DNA of 42,517 bases from Sebaldella sp. (lineage in GTDB: Bacteria; Fusobacteriota; Fusobacteriia; Fusobacteriales; Leptotrichiaceae), in the NCBI GenBank assembly GCA_018058425.1, contig JAGOZX010000020.1, positions 1 through 42,517 on the forward strand. The letters are read 5' to 3'. The notes under the pieces were generated by a model that worked only from the letters and a program-made list of their open reading frames with translations, did not search any database and was not told the DNA's origin. This document shows, piece after piece, positions 1 through 6,817 of this stretch (the first letter of the stretch is position 1; each line of letters begins with the position of its first letter). The position numbers and the translations under genes were made by a program.

Positions 1-14
1 GTATTATACACTTT

Positions 15-20
15 TATAAT
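15..20 (+). promoter_or_regulatory. -10 box upstream of the HxlR-type gene
   Basis: A TATAAT hexamer lies 25 bases before the ATG of the first gene, followed by an AGGAG ribosome-binding site at 35-39. The -35 region falls at or beyond the window edge, so only half of the promoter can be judged. Confidence 0.5.
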
Positions 21-45
21 ATATTCTGTCAATTAGGAGAAAATT

Positions 46-354
46 ATGAAAAATTATGAAGAGCATCAGAAAATTAAATCTGCTATTTCAATTTTTGAGA
101 AAAAATGGTCTGGGATGATAATAAAGGTGTTATTAGAAGATGATAAAAGTTTTTCTGTGATTGGTAAAGAGATTTTAAATATAAGTGACAGAGTTTTATC
201 TCAGAGACTATTTGAATTAGAAAAAGAAGGTATTTTGAAAAGACATGTATACACTGGAATTCCTGTGAAAGTTAAATACGGTTTGACGAGTAAAGGAAAG
301 GCATTAAGCGGGGTAATGAATGAAATATTATTTTGGGCAGATGAGTACTTATAA
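46..354 (+). CDS. HxlR-family winged-helix transcriptional regulator
   Basis: This is a 102-residue protein, the usual length of the HxlR/DUF24 family, whose dimeric winged-helix members often sense redox or electrophile stress and repress a neighbouring gene. Visible family features are the early helix ending in KKWSG, the recognition-helix stretch with ISDRVLSQRLFELEKEGI at about residues 46-63, and the wing with VKYGLTSKGKAL. The usual N-terminal sensor cysteine is absent, since no Cys is present at all, so a thiol switch is unlikely. The ATG at 46 follows AGGAG at a good distance. No target gene is adjacent on the visible side; the next gene begins 25 bases downstream and may be cotranscribed. 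The family call is firm and the ligand is unknown. Confidence 0.88.
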   Translation: MKNYEEHQKIKSAISIFEKKWSGMIIKVLLEDDKSFSVIGKEILNISDRVLSQRLFELEKEGILKRHVYTGIPVKVKYGLTSKGKALSGVMNEILFWADEYL

Positions 355-379
355 ATTTATTTCAGATGGAGTGATAAAA

Positions 380-649
380 ATGGATATAAAACAAAAGAAT
401 TTAATTTTTCAATTTGTAGAGAGAATGTATAGTGAAAATACAGAAGATGAACTCTATAAAAAAGAAATGGAATTATACCAAAAATTGGAATATTTAGAGG
501 AGAAAAGTCCGGAAATAAAGAGTGAAATTTGTGAAATTGCAAATTTAATGGTTATGTTAAATGGAGATATAAAATATAAGTTTTATGAGTATGGAATAAT
601 GGCTAAAGATGTTGGAGATAATACGAATCTTGAGTGGAGGGTGTCATGA
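380..649 (+). CDS. hypothetical protein, 89 residues
   Basis: A charged, mostly helical small protein that I do not recognise. An upstream in-frame ATG at 320 overlaps the HxlR gene, but the ATG at 380 is preceded by GGAG at 367-370 with proper spacing, so the shorter form is preferred. It contains runs of Glu and Lys compatible with a helical hairpin (about residues 10-50) and no Cys-based motif, signal peptide or membrane segment. It is followed directly by a Rho-independent terminator, so it probably forms a two-gene unit with the regulator. Confidence 0.6.
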   Translation: MDIKQKNLIFQFVERMYSENTEDELYKKEMELYQKLEYLEEKSPEIKSEICEIANLMVMLNGDIKYKFYEYGIMAKDVGDNTNLEWRVS

Positions 650-668
650 AGTTGATATAGATGTAAGA

Positions 669-700
669 AAGAGACTGAAAATATTAGAGTTTTTGGTCTT
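669..700. repeat. Intergenic palindromic repeat, copy 1
   Basis: AAGAGACTGAAAATATT followed by a T-rich arm ending in TTTTTGGTCT. Copy 2 at 3919-3947 differs by an A/G change and a shortened loop. Here the repeat serves as a terminator. Confidence 0.55.
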
Positions 701-705
701 TTTTT
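673..705 (+). terminator. Rho-independent terminator
   Basis: GACTGAAAA (673-681) pairs with TTTTTGGTC (690-698) using two G-U pairs over an 8-base loop, followed by a T run to 705. It closes the HxlR unit. A closely similar sequence occurs at 3919-3947. Confidence 0.75.
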
Positions 706-1113
706 ATTTCCTTCGAACGAATGTGAGTTTTGAACATAAGTGAAAGTTATTTTGAAGAGGCTGTTAAGCCTTGAAAAATATAAGCTTTAGTTTCTCCAGA
801 ATGGAGAAACTTATAAGCGTGCCTTTATGCTTTTGGAAAATAAAGAAAATAAGATCTCAGAATATTTTTACAGTATTTTTGACTGTACCTTTTCATAGAG
901 AAGTAGCATTTTTTCATACTAGTACCTCGACCATATTAAATGTTAGTGTTATGCTCTATTCAGGCACAAGTACTTTGCATTGTTTGTGTACGTGAAACAT
1001 GTTATTTAATGTAGTCAAAGTACTAGTATTACAATGTAACAATTGCAAGAAAATTATTATCTTCTCTATAGTCTGTGTTATAATATAACATAAATTATAA
1101 AATAGGCGATACA
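706..1113. other. Gene-free stretch with inverted repeats, possibly a decayed element
   Basis: No ORF here has a credible ribosome-binding site and codon pattern. A perfect 9-bp hairpin (AGTTTCTCC, 789-797, with GGAGAAACT, 803-811) and a wider 9-bp inverted repeat (AGTACTTTG, 969-977, with CAAAGTACT, 1016-1024) are visible. The base composition is less A-rich than that of its neighbours. The minus strand shows short open segments broken by stops, which would fit a decayed insertion sequence. I could not identify the family. A TATAAT at 1079-1084 is a possible -10 for the next gene. Confidence 0.35.
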
Positions 1114-1467
1114 ATGAATAGAGTAAGATCTTCAGATGACTATATTAGAAAATATGGAGAAAAAACATTATCAATAGTGGGACAAAATTAAAAAAACCTG
1201 ATAAAAATTTTTTAGAAAAATATGCAAAAGAACTTGTAATGGAAAAAGAAGTTTTAATTATGCAAAGAAACAGATATTAAAAAAAGAATTTGAAAAGAAT
1301 TTTTTATTATGAATAAATATAATGTTAGAGATAAATAAAAGTTACAGTATTTAGAAAAATTTTATACAATAGCAAGAATATATGAAGTTATAAAAAATCC
1401 AATTGATATAGACTACGAAAAACTGAAATGTTATAATAAGATAAAATCTGATAAAAGGGATGGATAA
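1114..1467 (+). pseudogene. Decayed small gene (~110 residues when intact)
   Basis: An ATG at 1114 opens a reading frame (MNRVRSSDDYIRKYGEKTL...) that stops at 1191. Coding-like sequence continues in the same A-rich style with further stops and frame changes: KPDKNFLEKYAKELVMEKEV near 1200-1255, and FYTIARIYEVIKNPIDIDYE near 1360-1420, ending at a TAA at 1465-1467. The pieces read as one small helical protein broken by several frameshifts. Its end lies 2 bases before the restriction gene, so it was probably the first gene of that operon. That position often holds a controller or accessory gene, but no HTH can be recognised and the original function is unknown. Confidence 0.5.
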
Positions 1468-1469
1468 AA

Positions 1470-2690
1470 ATGAGTTTTTTTATGAAAAATCAAGAAAAAG
1501 AACAACAGCAACTATATTTAAAATTATTACAAGTAACAGGTTCTTTATCAAATATTTTTTCTGATAGTATTAGTCCTTATCTTTACTATAGAGCAATGGA
1601 AAATATTTTTTGTAAAGCTTTTGAAGCTGATAATTTATCTCGTGGAGATGTTTCTGTTGATGCAGCTAAAAATAAAGTAGGTATTGGATTAAAAACTTTT
1701 TTATTTAATAATGGTAAAACATTTCAAAAAATTGCAGAATTTAATAAAGAATCTTATTTATTTAGAAATAGTGAAAGCCAAAAATTAAACACGGAAACAG
1801 CACGAAATATAATTTCTACTGTGGCTGAAATGAGAAATGAAAGAATTGATTTTACTAAGCGTTCTCATGATTTAGATTACATGATTTATCACTCTATAAC
1901 ACGTTCAAAATATCAAATGTCAATATATGAAGATATGATTGATTTTATTGATATTGATAGTATTGAGGTTCTTTCAACATCAAAAAACAGTTTGAAATTT
2001 AAAGATAAATATAATGAGTATAATTTTAGCCTTTCTAAAAATACTTTATTTAAAAGATTTTTGACTGATTCAAAAAATCATATTATTAAATTTAATATTG
2101 ATATTCTTGAGGATCCTTTTGACTTTTTAATAAAAGCTATTAAAATACCTGAACATAGTTTTTTATCAGAAAAAAATAAAAAAGATGAGGAGTATATTAT
2201 ATTGCCATTATACAGTACTAAGGATGGAAAAGTTCACCCAGGATCAGGATTAAATATGTGGAATGCTAAGGGACGAAAAAGAGATGAGAATGAAGTATAC
2301 ATACCTATTCCTTCATGGATTCATGTTAAAAAAGAAGATTTTTTCCCCTATAAAACTATTAAAACTAAAAATGATGCTAATAAAACTAATTCATTTGAAG
2401 TATTATTACCAAATAAAAAGACTCTTTCTATGAAAGTAACTCAGGATGGTGGAAAAGCTCTACAATCTGATCCCAATGCTGCATTGGGAAAATGGATTCT
2501 AAGAGAAGTTTTAAATATAATGCCAAATACTCTAATTACTAGAGATATTTTAAATAAAAAAGGGGTAGATAGTGTAAAATTGACTAAAGTTAAAAATAAT
2601 TTATATATTCTTGATTTTTTAAGTGTTGGAAGTTATGAAGATTATTACAATTCGATATTTTCAGATCTTGATAATTTAGATAAAGAATAG
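1470..2690 (+). CDS. Type II restriction endonuclease (NgoFVII/BfiI-like C-terminal part)
   Basis: A 406-residue protein directly upstream of a cytosine-C5 methyltransferase gene, the standard context for a type II restriction enzyme that cuts unmodified DNA. The C-terminal third carries a pattern I associate with NgoFVII/BfiI-type enzymes and their B3-like DNA-binding part: HPGSGLNMWNAKGRKR followed by NEVYIPIP (about residues 255-285). The phospholipase-D-type HxKx4D catalytic motif of BfiI is not visible. The N-terminal part instead has a conserved-looking stretch, SRGDVSVDA followed by GIGLKTF (about residues 58-80), which could be a PD-(D/E)XK-like core with a GLK in place of ExK. That catalytic assignment is inference. 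The ATG at 1470 follows AGGGATGG. Its target site is not encoded visibly; see the palindrome at 2733-2746. Confidence 0.75.
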   Translation: MSFFMKNQEKEQQQLYLKLLQVTGSLSNIFSDSISPYLYYRAMENIFCKAFEADNLSRGDVSVDAAKNKVGIGLKTFLFNNGKTFQKIAEFNKESYLFRNSESQKLNTETARNIISTVAEMRNERIDFTKRSHDLDYMIYHSITRSKYQMSIYEDMIDFIDIDSIEVLSTSKNSLKFKDKYNEYNFSLSKNTLFKRFLTDSKNHIIKFNIDILEDPFDFLIKAIKIPEHSFLSEKNKKDEEYIILPLYSTKDGKVHPGSGLNMWNAKGRKRDENEVYIPIPSWIHVKKEDFFPYKTIKTKNDANKTNSFEVLLPNKKTLSMKVTQDGGKALQSDPNAALGKWILREVLNIMPNTLITRDILNKKGVDSVKLTKVKNNLYILDFLSVGSYEDYYNSIFSDLDNLDKE

Positions 2691-2693
2691 TAG

Positions 2694-2722
2694 TTTACTT
2701 ATTGTTTTTTCTATGTTATAAT
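2694..2722 (+). promoter_or_regulatory. Promoter of the methyltransferase gene
   Basis: TTTACT (2694-2699), a 17-base spacer and a consensus TATAAT (2717-2722) give a strong sigma-70 promoter lying just after the restriction gene stop codon. It lets the methyltransferase be made independently of the restriction gene. The expected start of transcription is at about 2729-2730, immediately before a GC-rich palindrome. Confidence 0.8.
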
Positions 2723-2732
2723 AGATAAATTA

Positions 2733-2746
2733 TGCGGCGCGCCGCA
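2733..2746. promoter_or_regulatory. 14-bp GC-rich palindrome at the methyltransferase transcription start
   Basis: TGCGGCGCGCCGCA is a perfect palindrome, 12 of 14 bases G or C, in a window where intergenic DNA is about three quarters A+T. It lies between the predicted start of transcription and the ribosome-binding site GAGGTG (2753-2758). It contains GCGGC on both strands as well as CGCG and GCGC. It could be a cluster of the enzyme's own target sites used for autoregulation by methylation, or an operator for a controller protein. Confidence 0.6.
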
Positions 2747-2762
2747 AGTTTTGAGGTGAATT

Positions 2763-3704
2763 ATGAAAGTCATTGGTCTTTTTTCAGGTGTAGGTGGAAT
2801 TGAGTTAGGTTTTAAACAAGCAGGTTTTGATATTATATGGTCTAACGAAATAGATAAGTATGCAGTTAACACTTTTAAAATGAATCATAAAAATACAATT
2901 ATAATGGATGATATTTCTAATATTAAATCCAAAGATATTCCTAATGCGGATGTATTAGTGGCAGGATTTCCTTGTCAGCCTTTTTCTATTGCTGGTTATA
3001 GAAAAGGTTTTGAAGATGAAAGAGGCAATACTTTTTTTCAGCTAGCAAGGGTTATAAGAGACAAGAAACCAAAAGTTATTTTTATTGAAAATGTAAAAAA
3101 TTTAATTTCTCATGATAATGGGAAAACTTATCAAACAATCAAGGAAACTCTTGAAGAATATGAATATGATATAAAACATATGATCTTAAATGCTTCTGAA
3201 TATGGAAATACTCCTCAAAATAGAGAGAGAATATACATAATTGGATTTTTAAATAAAAAACACTATAAAAATTTTGATAATATTGACCCTATTCCTTTAA
3301 CTAAAAAGATAAAAGATGTTATTGACTATAATGAGAAAGTAGATGAAAAATTTTATTATGATGATAAATATTTAATGTTTAATGAAATAAAAAAAGAAAT
3401 TATTAAAAAAAATACATTATATCAATGGAGAAGAGTATATGTTAGGGAAAATAAGTCAAATGTTTGTCCTACATTAACTGCAAATATGGGAACTGGAGGG
3501 CATAATGTTCCTCTTGTTTTAACTAAGTATGGAATTAGAAAATTAACACCTGAAGAGTGTTTTCAATTTCAAGGATATCCAAAAAACTTCAAATTACCAA
3601 ATAATATTGCACCTTCACATCTTTATAAGCAGGCTGGAAATTCTGTTACAGTTCCTGTAATAAAAAGAATAGCTGAAAATATAAAAAATTCTATCATGGG
3701 ATAA
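2763..3704 (+). CDS. DNA (cytosine-5)-methyltransferase
   Basis: A 313-residue protein of normal length for a single-specificity C5 methyltransferase, which moves a methyl group from S-adenosylmethionine to C5 of a target cytosine and protects the host from the upstream endonuclease. Motifs appear in order: I, FSGVGGIELGF (residues 6-17, SAM binding); IV, GFPCQPFS with catalytic Cys71; VI, ENVKNL (109-114); VIII, QNRERIY (152-158); IX, LTPEECFQFQGYP; and X, YKQAGNSVTVPV. The target-recognition region lies between VIII and IX and includes YQWRRVYVRE and TLTANMGTGGHNVP. I recall similar recognition regions in enzymes for GCNGC-type sites, but this is memory-based inference. The start follows GAGGTG and the gene ends at a strong terminator. 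Confidence 0.96.
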   Translation: MKVIGLFSGVGGIELGFKQAGFDIIWSNEIDKYAVNTFKMNHKNTIIMDDISNIKSKDIPNADVLVAGFPCQPFSIAGYRKGFEDERGNTFFQLARVIRDKKPKVIFIENVKNLISHDNGKTYQTIKETLEEYEYDIKHMILNASEYGNTPQNRERIYIIGFLNKKHYKNFDNIDPIPLTKKIKDVIDYNEKVDEKFYYDDKYLMFNEIKKEIIKKNTLYQWRRVYVRENKSNVCPTLTANMGTGGHNVPLVLTKYGIRKLTPEECFQFQGYPKNFKLPNNIAPSHLYKQAGNSVTVPVIKRIAENIKNSIMG

Positions 3705-3729
3705 ATATCTGTATTATCAAATACAAACT

Positions 3730-3775
3730 AAAAAAATACACTCATATTTATAGTACTTTGAGTGTATTTTTTTGT
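3730..3775 (+). terminator. Rho-independent terminator after the restriction-modification genes
   Basis: AAAAAATACACTCA (3730-3743) pairs with TGAGTGTATTTTTT (from 3759) around a 15-base loop and runs into a T tract. The A and T tracts on both sides could also let it work on the opposite strand. Confidence 0.9.
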
Positions 3776-3816
3776 TCTTAAAATTTCTCTTGTAAATATA
3801 AAATATATAATAAAAC

Positions 3817-3846
3817 TGGATCGCACTTAAATTTTAGAACTATGAT
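3817..3846 (+). repeat. IS-end-like remnant, copy 1
   Basis: TGGATCGCACTTAAATTTTAG and the following bases match 25 of 30 positions with 36476-36505 in the same orientation. The TGGATCGGACCC form of the second copy looks like the terminal sequence of an IS3-type insertion sequence. No transposase remains next to it. Confidence 0.45.
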
Positions 3847-3918
3847 TAGGAGCTAAAAAGAAAAGATACTCAGGAGAATTTGAAAAATATTGTTATTTAA
3901 GTTATTGATTTTTGTATG

Positions 3919-3947
3919 AAGAGGCTGAAAATATTTATTTTTGGTCT
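3919..3947. repeat. Intergenic palindromic repeat, copy 2
   Basis: AAGAGGCTGAAAATATT followed by TATTTTTGGTCT, near-identical to 669-700 but lacking the long T tract, so it can fold but is a poor terminator here. Confidence 0.5.
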
Positions 3948-3973
3948 AAGAATACGAGCTACAAAAATATTGC

Positions 3974-4007
3974 TTGCTAAAAGTAAGTTAATATGTTAAA
4001 GTAAGTT
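3974..4007 (+). promoter_or_regulatory. Possible promoter with direct repeats ahead of the relaxase leader
   Basis: AAAGTAAGTT occurs at 3980-3989 and 3998-4007, exactly 18 bases apart. A weak promoter can be drawn as TTGCTA (3974-3979), 17 bases, TAAAGT (3997-4002). The repeats could be part of an origin of transfer or an operator. No nic site can be recognised with confidence. Confidence 0.3.
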
Positions 4008-4022
4008 CATAAATATTTCTTC

Positions 4023-4120
4023 ATAAAGAATGCGGGAGAAATAGCAGCAGAATAGAGAATTATAAACATATATCGGATTAATATGATCTGAGGAGTGTGT
4101 TTCTAATTCTCTATTTTTTT
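4023..4120 (+). ncRNA. Structured leader A with terminator-like hairpin, upstream of the relaxase gene
   Basis: AATAGAGAATTA (4051-4062) pairs with TAATTCTCTATT (4104-4115), and the stem extends inward over one mismatch. A second hairpin (TCGGAT with ATCTGA) sits inside, and a T tract follows. The relaxase start codon is only about 30 bases further, so this is an attenuator-like element. The 5' part (ATAAAG, a purine-rich stretch, then AGAATAGAG) resembles leader B at 6224-6307. A plausible role is conditional termination or antitermination of transfer genes; the ligand or factor is unknown. Confidence 0.6.
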
Positions 4121-4149
4121 TAGAAAAATTTTGATATGGGGAGGATATT

Positions 4150-6120
4150 ATGGCAATTTATCATTTTCATTTAAAGAAATCATCAAAAAGCAAAAGCATG
4201 AGTGGTAAGGGATTTAAGCATGCTCAGTATATTCTTCGTGAAGGTGAGTATGGAAATAATGGTAAAAATCATGAAGAATATATCCTAAGAGAAGGAAGCT
4301 TTGATAAAAAGAATGATTTAGAATATAAGGAGCATGGAAATATACCGGACTTTGTAAAAAATGATCCAATAAAATTCTGGAAAAGTGCAGAAAAATTCGA
4401 GAGAAAAAACGGAGTTGTTTACAGAGAATTTGAAATAGCACTACCTGTTGAATTTACAAGAGAGCAGAATATAAAATTAGTAAAAGAATTTGTAGAAAAG
4501 GAATTAGGTAGGGATTATGCTTATACATTTGCAATACATAAACCAAAATCCTCAACAAAGCAGGGCTTAGACCAACCTCATACCCATATAATGTTTTGTG
4601 ACAGAAAACTGGATGGGATAGAAAGAACAGAAAAAGAATTTTTTAGAAGATACAATTCAAAAAATCCGGAACTGGGTGGAGCAAGAAAAGATATCGAATG
4701 GCAAACAAAAGAAAAATTACTGGATTTAAGAAAAGACTGGGCGCTTATTCTTAATAGTCATCTGGAAAAAAATAGTATATATCAGAAAGTATCCTCTGAA
4801 ACTTTGCAAAAACAGAGAGAACAATATTTAATAGCAGGTAATAAATTAGAAGCTGACAGATTAGACAGAGAAGTAATTAATATAGATGGAAGAATCCTGT
4901 ATAAAAAAGAGGAAGATTTGACTGATTATGAGAGAAAGTTAAAAGAAGATTTTTATGAGAAAATAAAAATGAAGGAAATAAAAGAAAAGATTTATGAGAC
5001 GGAGAAATTAAAGGTTCATTTTTCAGAAGAAAATCCTGATAAAGAACTGGAAGAAAAAAATATTTTAGAATTAGAACGAGATAAAGCAGAACTAGTAAAA
5101 CAAATAGAAAAACTTCAACTCAGCTCAGACTACGAAAACTTGAAAAAAACTGCAATAAATCAGCTGACAAGCCGACGGCTATATAATTTACTAAATGAAA
5201 ATAAAAGGATAGATAAAAAAAATAAAAACTTAAAAAGAGATCTTCAAAATAGTAAGGATGTTTTAGAAAAAGAAATATTAAGTAATAAAATTCAAAGTTT
5301 AAATATAAAAAAAGATATAATTTTGAAAGAATACAAGGAGATTCTGACTTCATATGATATAGATGATCAGAAGAAAAATCAAATGATCAGGAAAATGGAC
5401 AGCATTAGAAAATCATATAATGAAAAAATAATACAGAAAAGAAGGACTTTAAATAGAATAGAGGATATTTTAAAAGAAAAAAGCAAACTTGAAGTAATAG
5501 CTGAAAATCCAGATCATATAGTAACTACTGAAAAAATAGCTACTTTGATGGCAGAATACATGAAAAAAGGATATAAAGCCATACATCTGAAAAAAGAAGA
5601 AATAAAAAACAATATATCTATACTAATGATGAAAGAGAAAAACATAGAAAAAATGCTACTGAATGAATTTTCTGACGGGGAATACGAAAAATTATTAATT
5701 GAAAGCAAGAAGCTATATATGCAGAGTGAAAAATTAGAATTGGAATTTAACAGGATACCATCATTAAAATTCATAACCAAAGAAAATAAGAGAAGGCAAT
5801 ATAATGAAACTGTAACTGATTTCAACAAGACTAAAAATGAGATAGAAAAAATAATCAGGTTATGTAAAAATAATAAAGAATTTTCTCAGAAAAAACTTGA
5901 ACTTGAAAAATATTACTTGAAGAAAATTAACAGAGAAAGTGAAAAATTAAAGGATTTGGAAGCGGTTGAAAAATTGAAAACAGAAGAAATAAATAAGTCA
6001 AAAACTGAAAATACTAAAAAATATAGTAAGTTAGCAGAAATAAATAATGTGGGAGTAAATTTTCATCTGAAAAAACGACATTATGATGAAGAAGAAAAGG
6101 AAGAGGAACTGGAAAGATAA
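4150..6120 (+). CDS. MobA/MobL-family (MOB-Q type) relaxase
   Basis: A 656-residue protein that would nick the origin of transfer and stay bound to the 5' end of the transferred strand. The N-terminal 210 residues are the relaxase domain. A candidate catalytic tyrosine lies in HAQYILREG (about residue 27), and the metal-binding histidine motif is QPHTHIMF (about residues 141-148), as in MobA/MobL proteins. The rest, from about residue 240, is a very long Lys/Glu-rich coiled coil with no visible primase or helicase motifs, longer than in minimal mobilisation relaxases. The start follows GGGGAGG at 4138-4144. It leads the conjugation cluster and lies next to structured leader A. Autoregulation by binding near the origin of transfer would be usual, but the origin was not located. 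The family call is firm. Confidence 0.9.
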   Translation: MAIYHFHLKKSSKSKSMSGKGFKHAQYILREGEYGNNGKNHEEYILREGSFDKKNDLEYKEHGNIPDFVKNDPIKFWKSAEKFERKNGVVYREFEIALPVEFTREQNIKLVKEFVEKELGRDYAYTFAIHKPKSSTKQGLDQPHTHIMFCDRKLDGIERTEKEFFRRYNSKNPELGGARKDIEWQTKEKLLDLRKDWALILNSHLEKNSIYQKVSSETLQKQREQYLIAGNKLEADRLDREVINIDGRILYKKEEDLTDYERKLKEDFYEKIKMKEIKEKIYETEKLKVHFSEENPDKELEEKNILELERDKAELVKQIEKLQLSSDYENLKKTAINQLTSRRLYNLLNENKRIDKKNKNLKRDLQNSKDVLEKEILSNKIQSLNIKKDIILKEYKEILTSYDIDDQKKNQMIRKMDSIRKSYNEKIIQKRRTLNRIEDILKEKSKLEVIAENPDHIVTTEKIATLMAEYMKKGYKAIHLKKEEIKNNISILMMKEKNIEKMLLNEFSDGEYEKLLIESKKLYMQSEKLELEFNRIPSLKFITKENKRRQYNETVTDFNKTKNEIEKIIRLCKNNKEFSQKKLELEKYYLKKINRESEKLKDLEAVEKLKTEEINKSKTENTKKYSKLAEINNVGVNFHLKKRHYDEEEKEEELER

Positions 6121-6160
6121 AAAATGATAATTAAAAATATGGAATTTGGAAGGAGAAAGA

Positions 6161-6199
6161 ATGGGAAATAAAAGTAAAAGAATACTTCAAAAAGAATGA
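6161..6199 (+). CDS. Tiny leader ORF with a strong ribosome-binding site
   Basis: ATG at 6161 encodes MGNKSKRILQKE and stops at 6199. It is preceded by GGAAGGAG at a good distance, one of the best ribosome-binding sites in the region. It lies just upstream of structured leader B and could be a leader peptide whose translation influences the hairpin below. Such a short ORF can occur by chance, so the call rests on the ribosome-binding site and position only. Confidence 0.35.
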   Translation: MGNKSKRILQKE

Positions 6200-6223
6200 A
6201 GTGAAAATGTAATACTGCTCCAT

Positions 6224-6307
6224 ATAAAGTATGGGAAGGAGCGGACAGAAGAATAGAGGATTACAAGATTGTAGCGAAAAGTTACAGTCTGTAATTCTCT
6301 TTTTTTT
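6224..6307 (+). ncRNA. Structured leader B with terminator-like hairpin, upstream of virB2
   Basis: AGAGGATTACA (6255-6265) pairs with TGTAATTCTCT (6290-6300) with one G-U. Inside it GATTGTA (6267-6273) pairs with TACAGTC around a CGAAAAG-type loop, and a T8 tract follows. A further possible upstream pairing is GCTCC with GGAGC on either side of 6225. The sequence before the hairpin, with ATAAAG and AGAATAGAGGATTA, matches leader A. Both leaders precede transfer genes, so a shared regulator is likely. Confidence 0.6.
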
Positions 6308-6308
6308 A

Positions 6309-6372
6309 TCAAATAATTTGTCAAATAATTTTATCGAATAATTTCGTCGAATAATTTCGTCAAAAAATTTTA
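6309..6372. repeat. Five tandem 12-13-bp repeats before virB2
   Basis: Units start at 6309, 6321, 6334, 6347 and 6360. The third and fourth are identical (TCGAATAATTTCG), and the others are TCAAATAATTTG, TCAAATAATTTTA and TCAAAAAATTTTA. The unit is nearly self-complementary (CGAAT-AATTTCG). The array ends just before the virB2 ribosome-binding site. It could be an operator array, an iteron-like array or an RNA feature of the leader. Confidence 0.75.
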
Positions 6373-6387
6373 AAATTGGGAGGAAAA

Positions 6388-6798
6388 ATGAGAAAAGAAA
6401 GAAAAACAGGAATTTTAAGTAAAGTCTCAGCAGGGATTATCTATTTAACAATTACACAGTCAGCATTTGCAGCCGGAGGAGGAAGTGCCGGAATATGGGG
6501 AGATTTGATCACATGGTTAAAGCAGTTTGAAACAGGACTTATGATGCTCTTTGTCACAATAATGGTAATTTCCCTGATTGTAACATTGATTAAGTTTGCA
6601 GGTCAGCAGGATCCGGTTCAGCTGATAAAAAGTTTAATTATGATTGCCATGGTAGCTTTCATTGGAATAAAAGCAAGAGAAATGATTGACTCTGTGACTG
6701 CCGGAGCTTCTTTAGAAATTGTTCAAAAATCAGATGTAGAAAAAACATTAGAATTAGAGAGTTTTACAAGAGAGCCGTTACTAAAATCTGAAAAATAA
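6388..6798 (+). CDS. virB2: VirB2/TrbC-like conjugative pilin
   Basis: A 136-residue secreted membrane protein, the likely major pilus subunit of the type IV secretion system. The ATG at 6388 is chosen over an in-frame TTG at 6376 because GGGAGG at 6378-6383 precedes it. An N-terminal signal sequence ends at SAFA-AGG, with cleavage expected after residue 28. Two hydrophobic segments follow (about residues 50-72 and 82-102), separated by the short polar FAGQQDPVQ loop, the usual VirB2 layout. The C-terminal 30 residues are polar and longer than in minimal pilins; they may be trimmed if the pilin is cyclised, as in TrbC/TraF systems, since a TraF-like peptidase is encoded at 17834. It is the first gene of the long operon. 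The call rests on topology and context. Confidence 0.85.
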   Translation: MRKERKTGILSKVSAGIIYLTITQSAFAAGGGSAGIWGDLITWLKQFETGLMMLFVTIMVISLIVTLIKFAGQQDPVQLIKSLIMIAMVAFIGIKAREMIDSVTAGASLEIVQKSDVEKTLELESFTREPLLKSEK

Positions 6799-6817
6799 GA
6801 GAAGGAGAAAAGTTTAA

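Noticed and set aside
771..995. 74-residue plus-strand ORF
   Set aside because: No ribosome-binding site, unusual codon use, and it covers hairpins and broken minus-strand segments. Probably chance in decayed DNA.
4214..5828. Leu/Phe/Ser-rich minus-strand ORFs within the relaxase gene
   Set aside because: Typical shadows of A-rich plus-strand coding sequence; none has a ribosome-binding site or recognisable domain.
6309..6372. CRISPR-like array
   Set aside because: Units are 12-13 bases with no spacers, so this is a simple tandem repeat.
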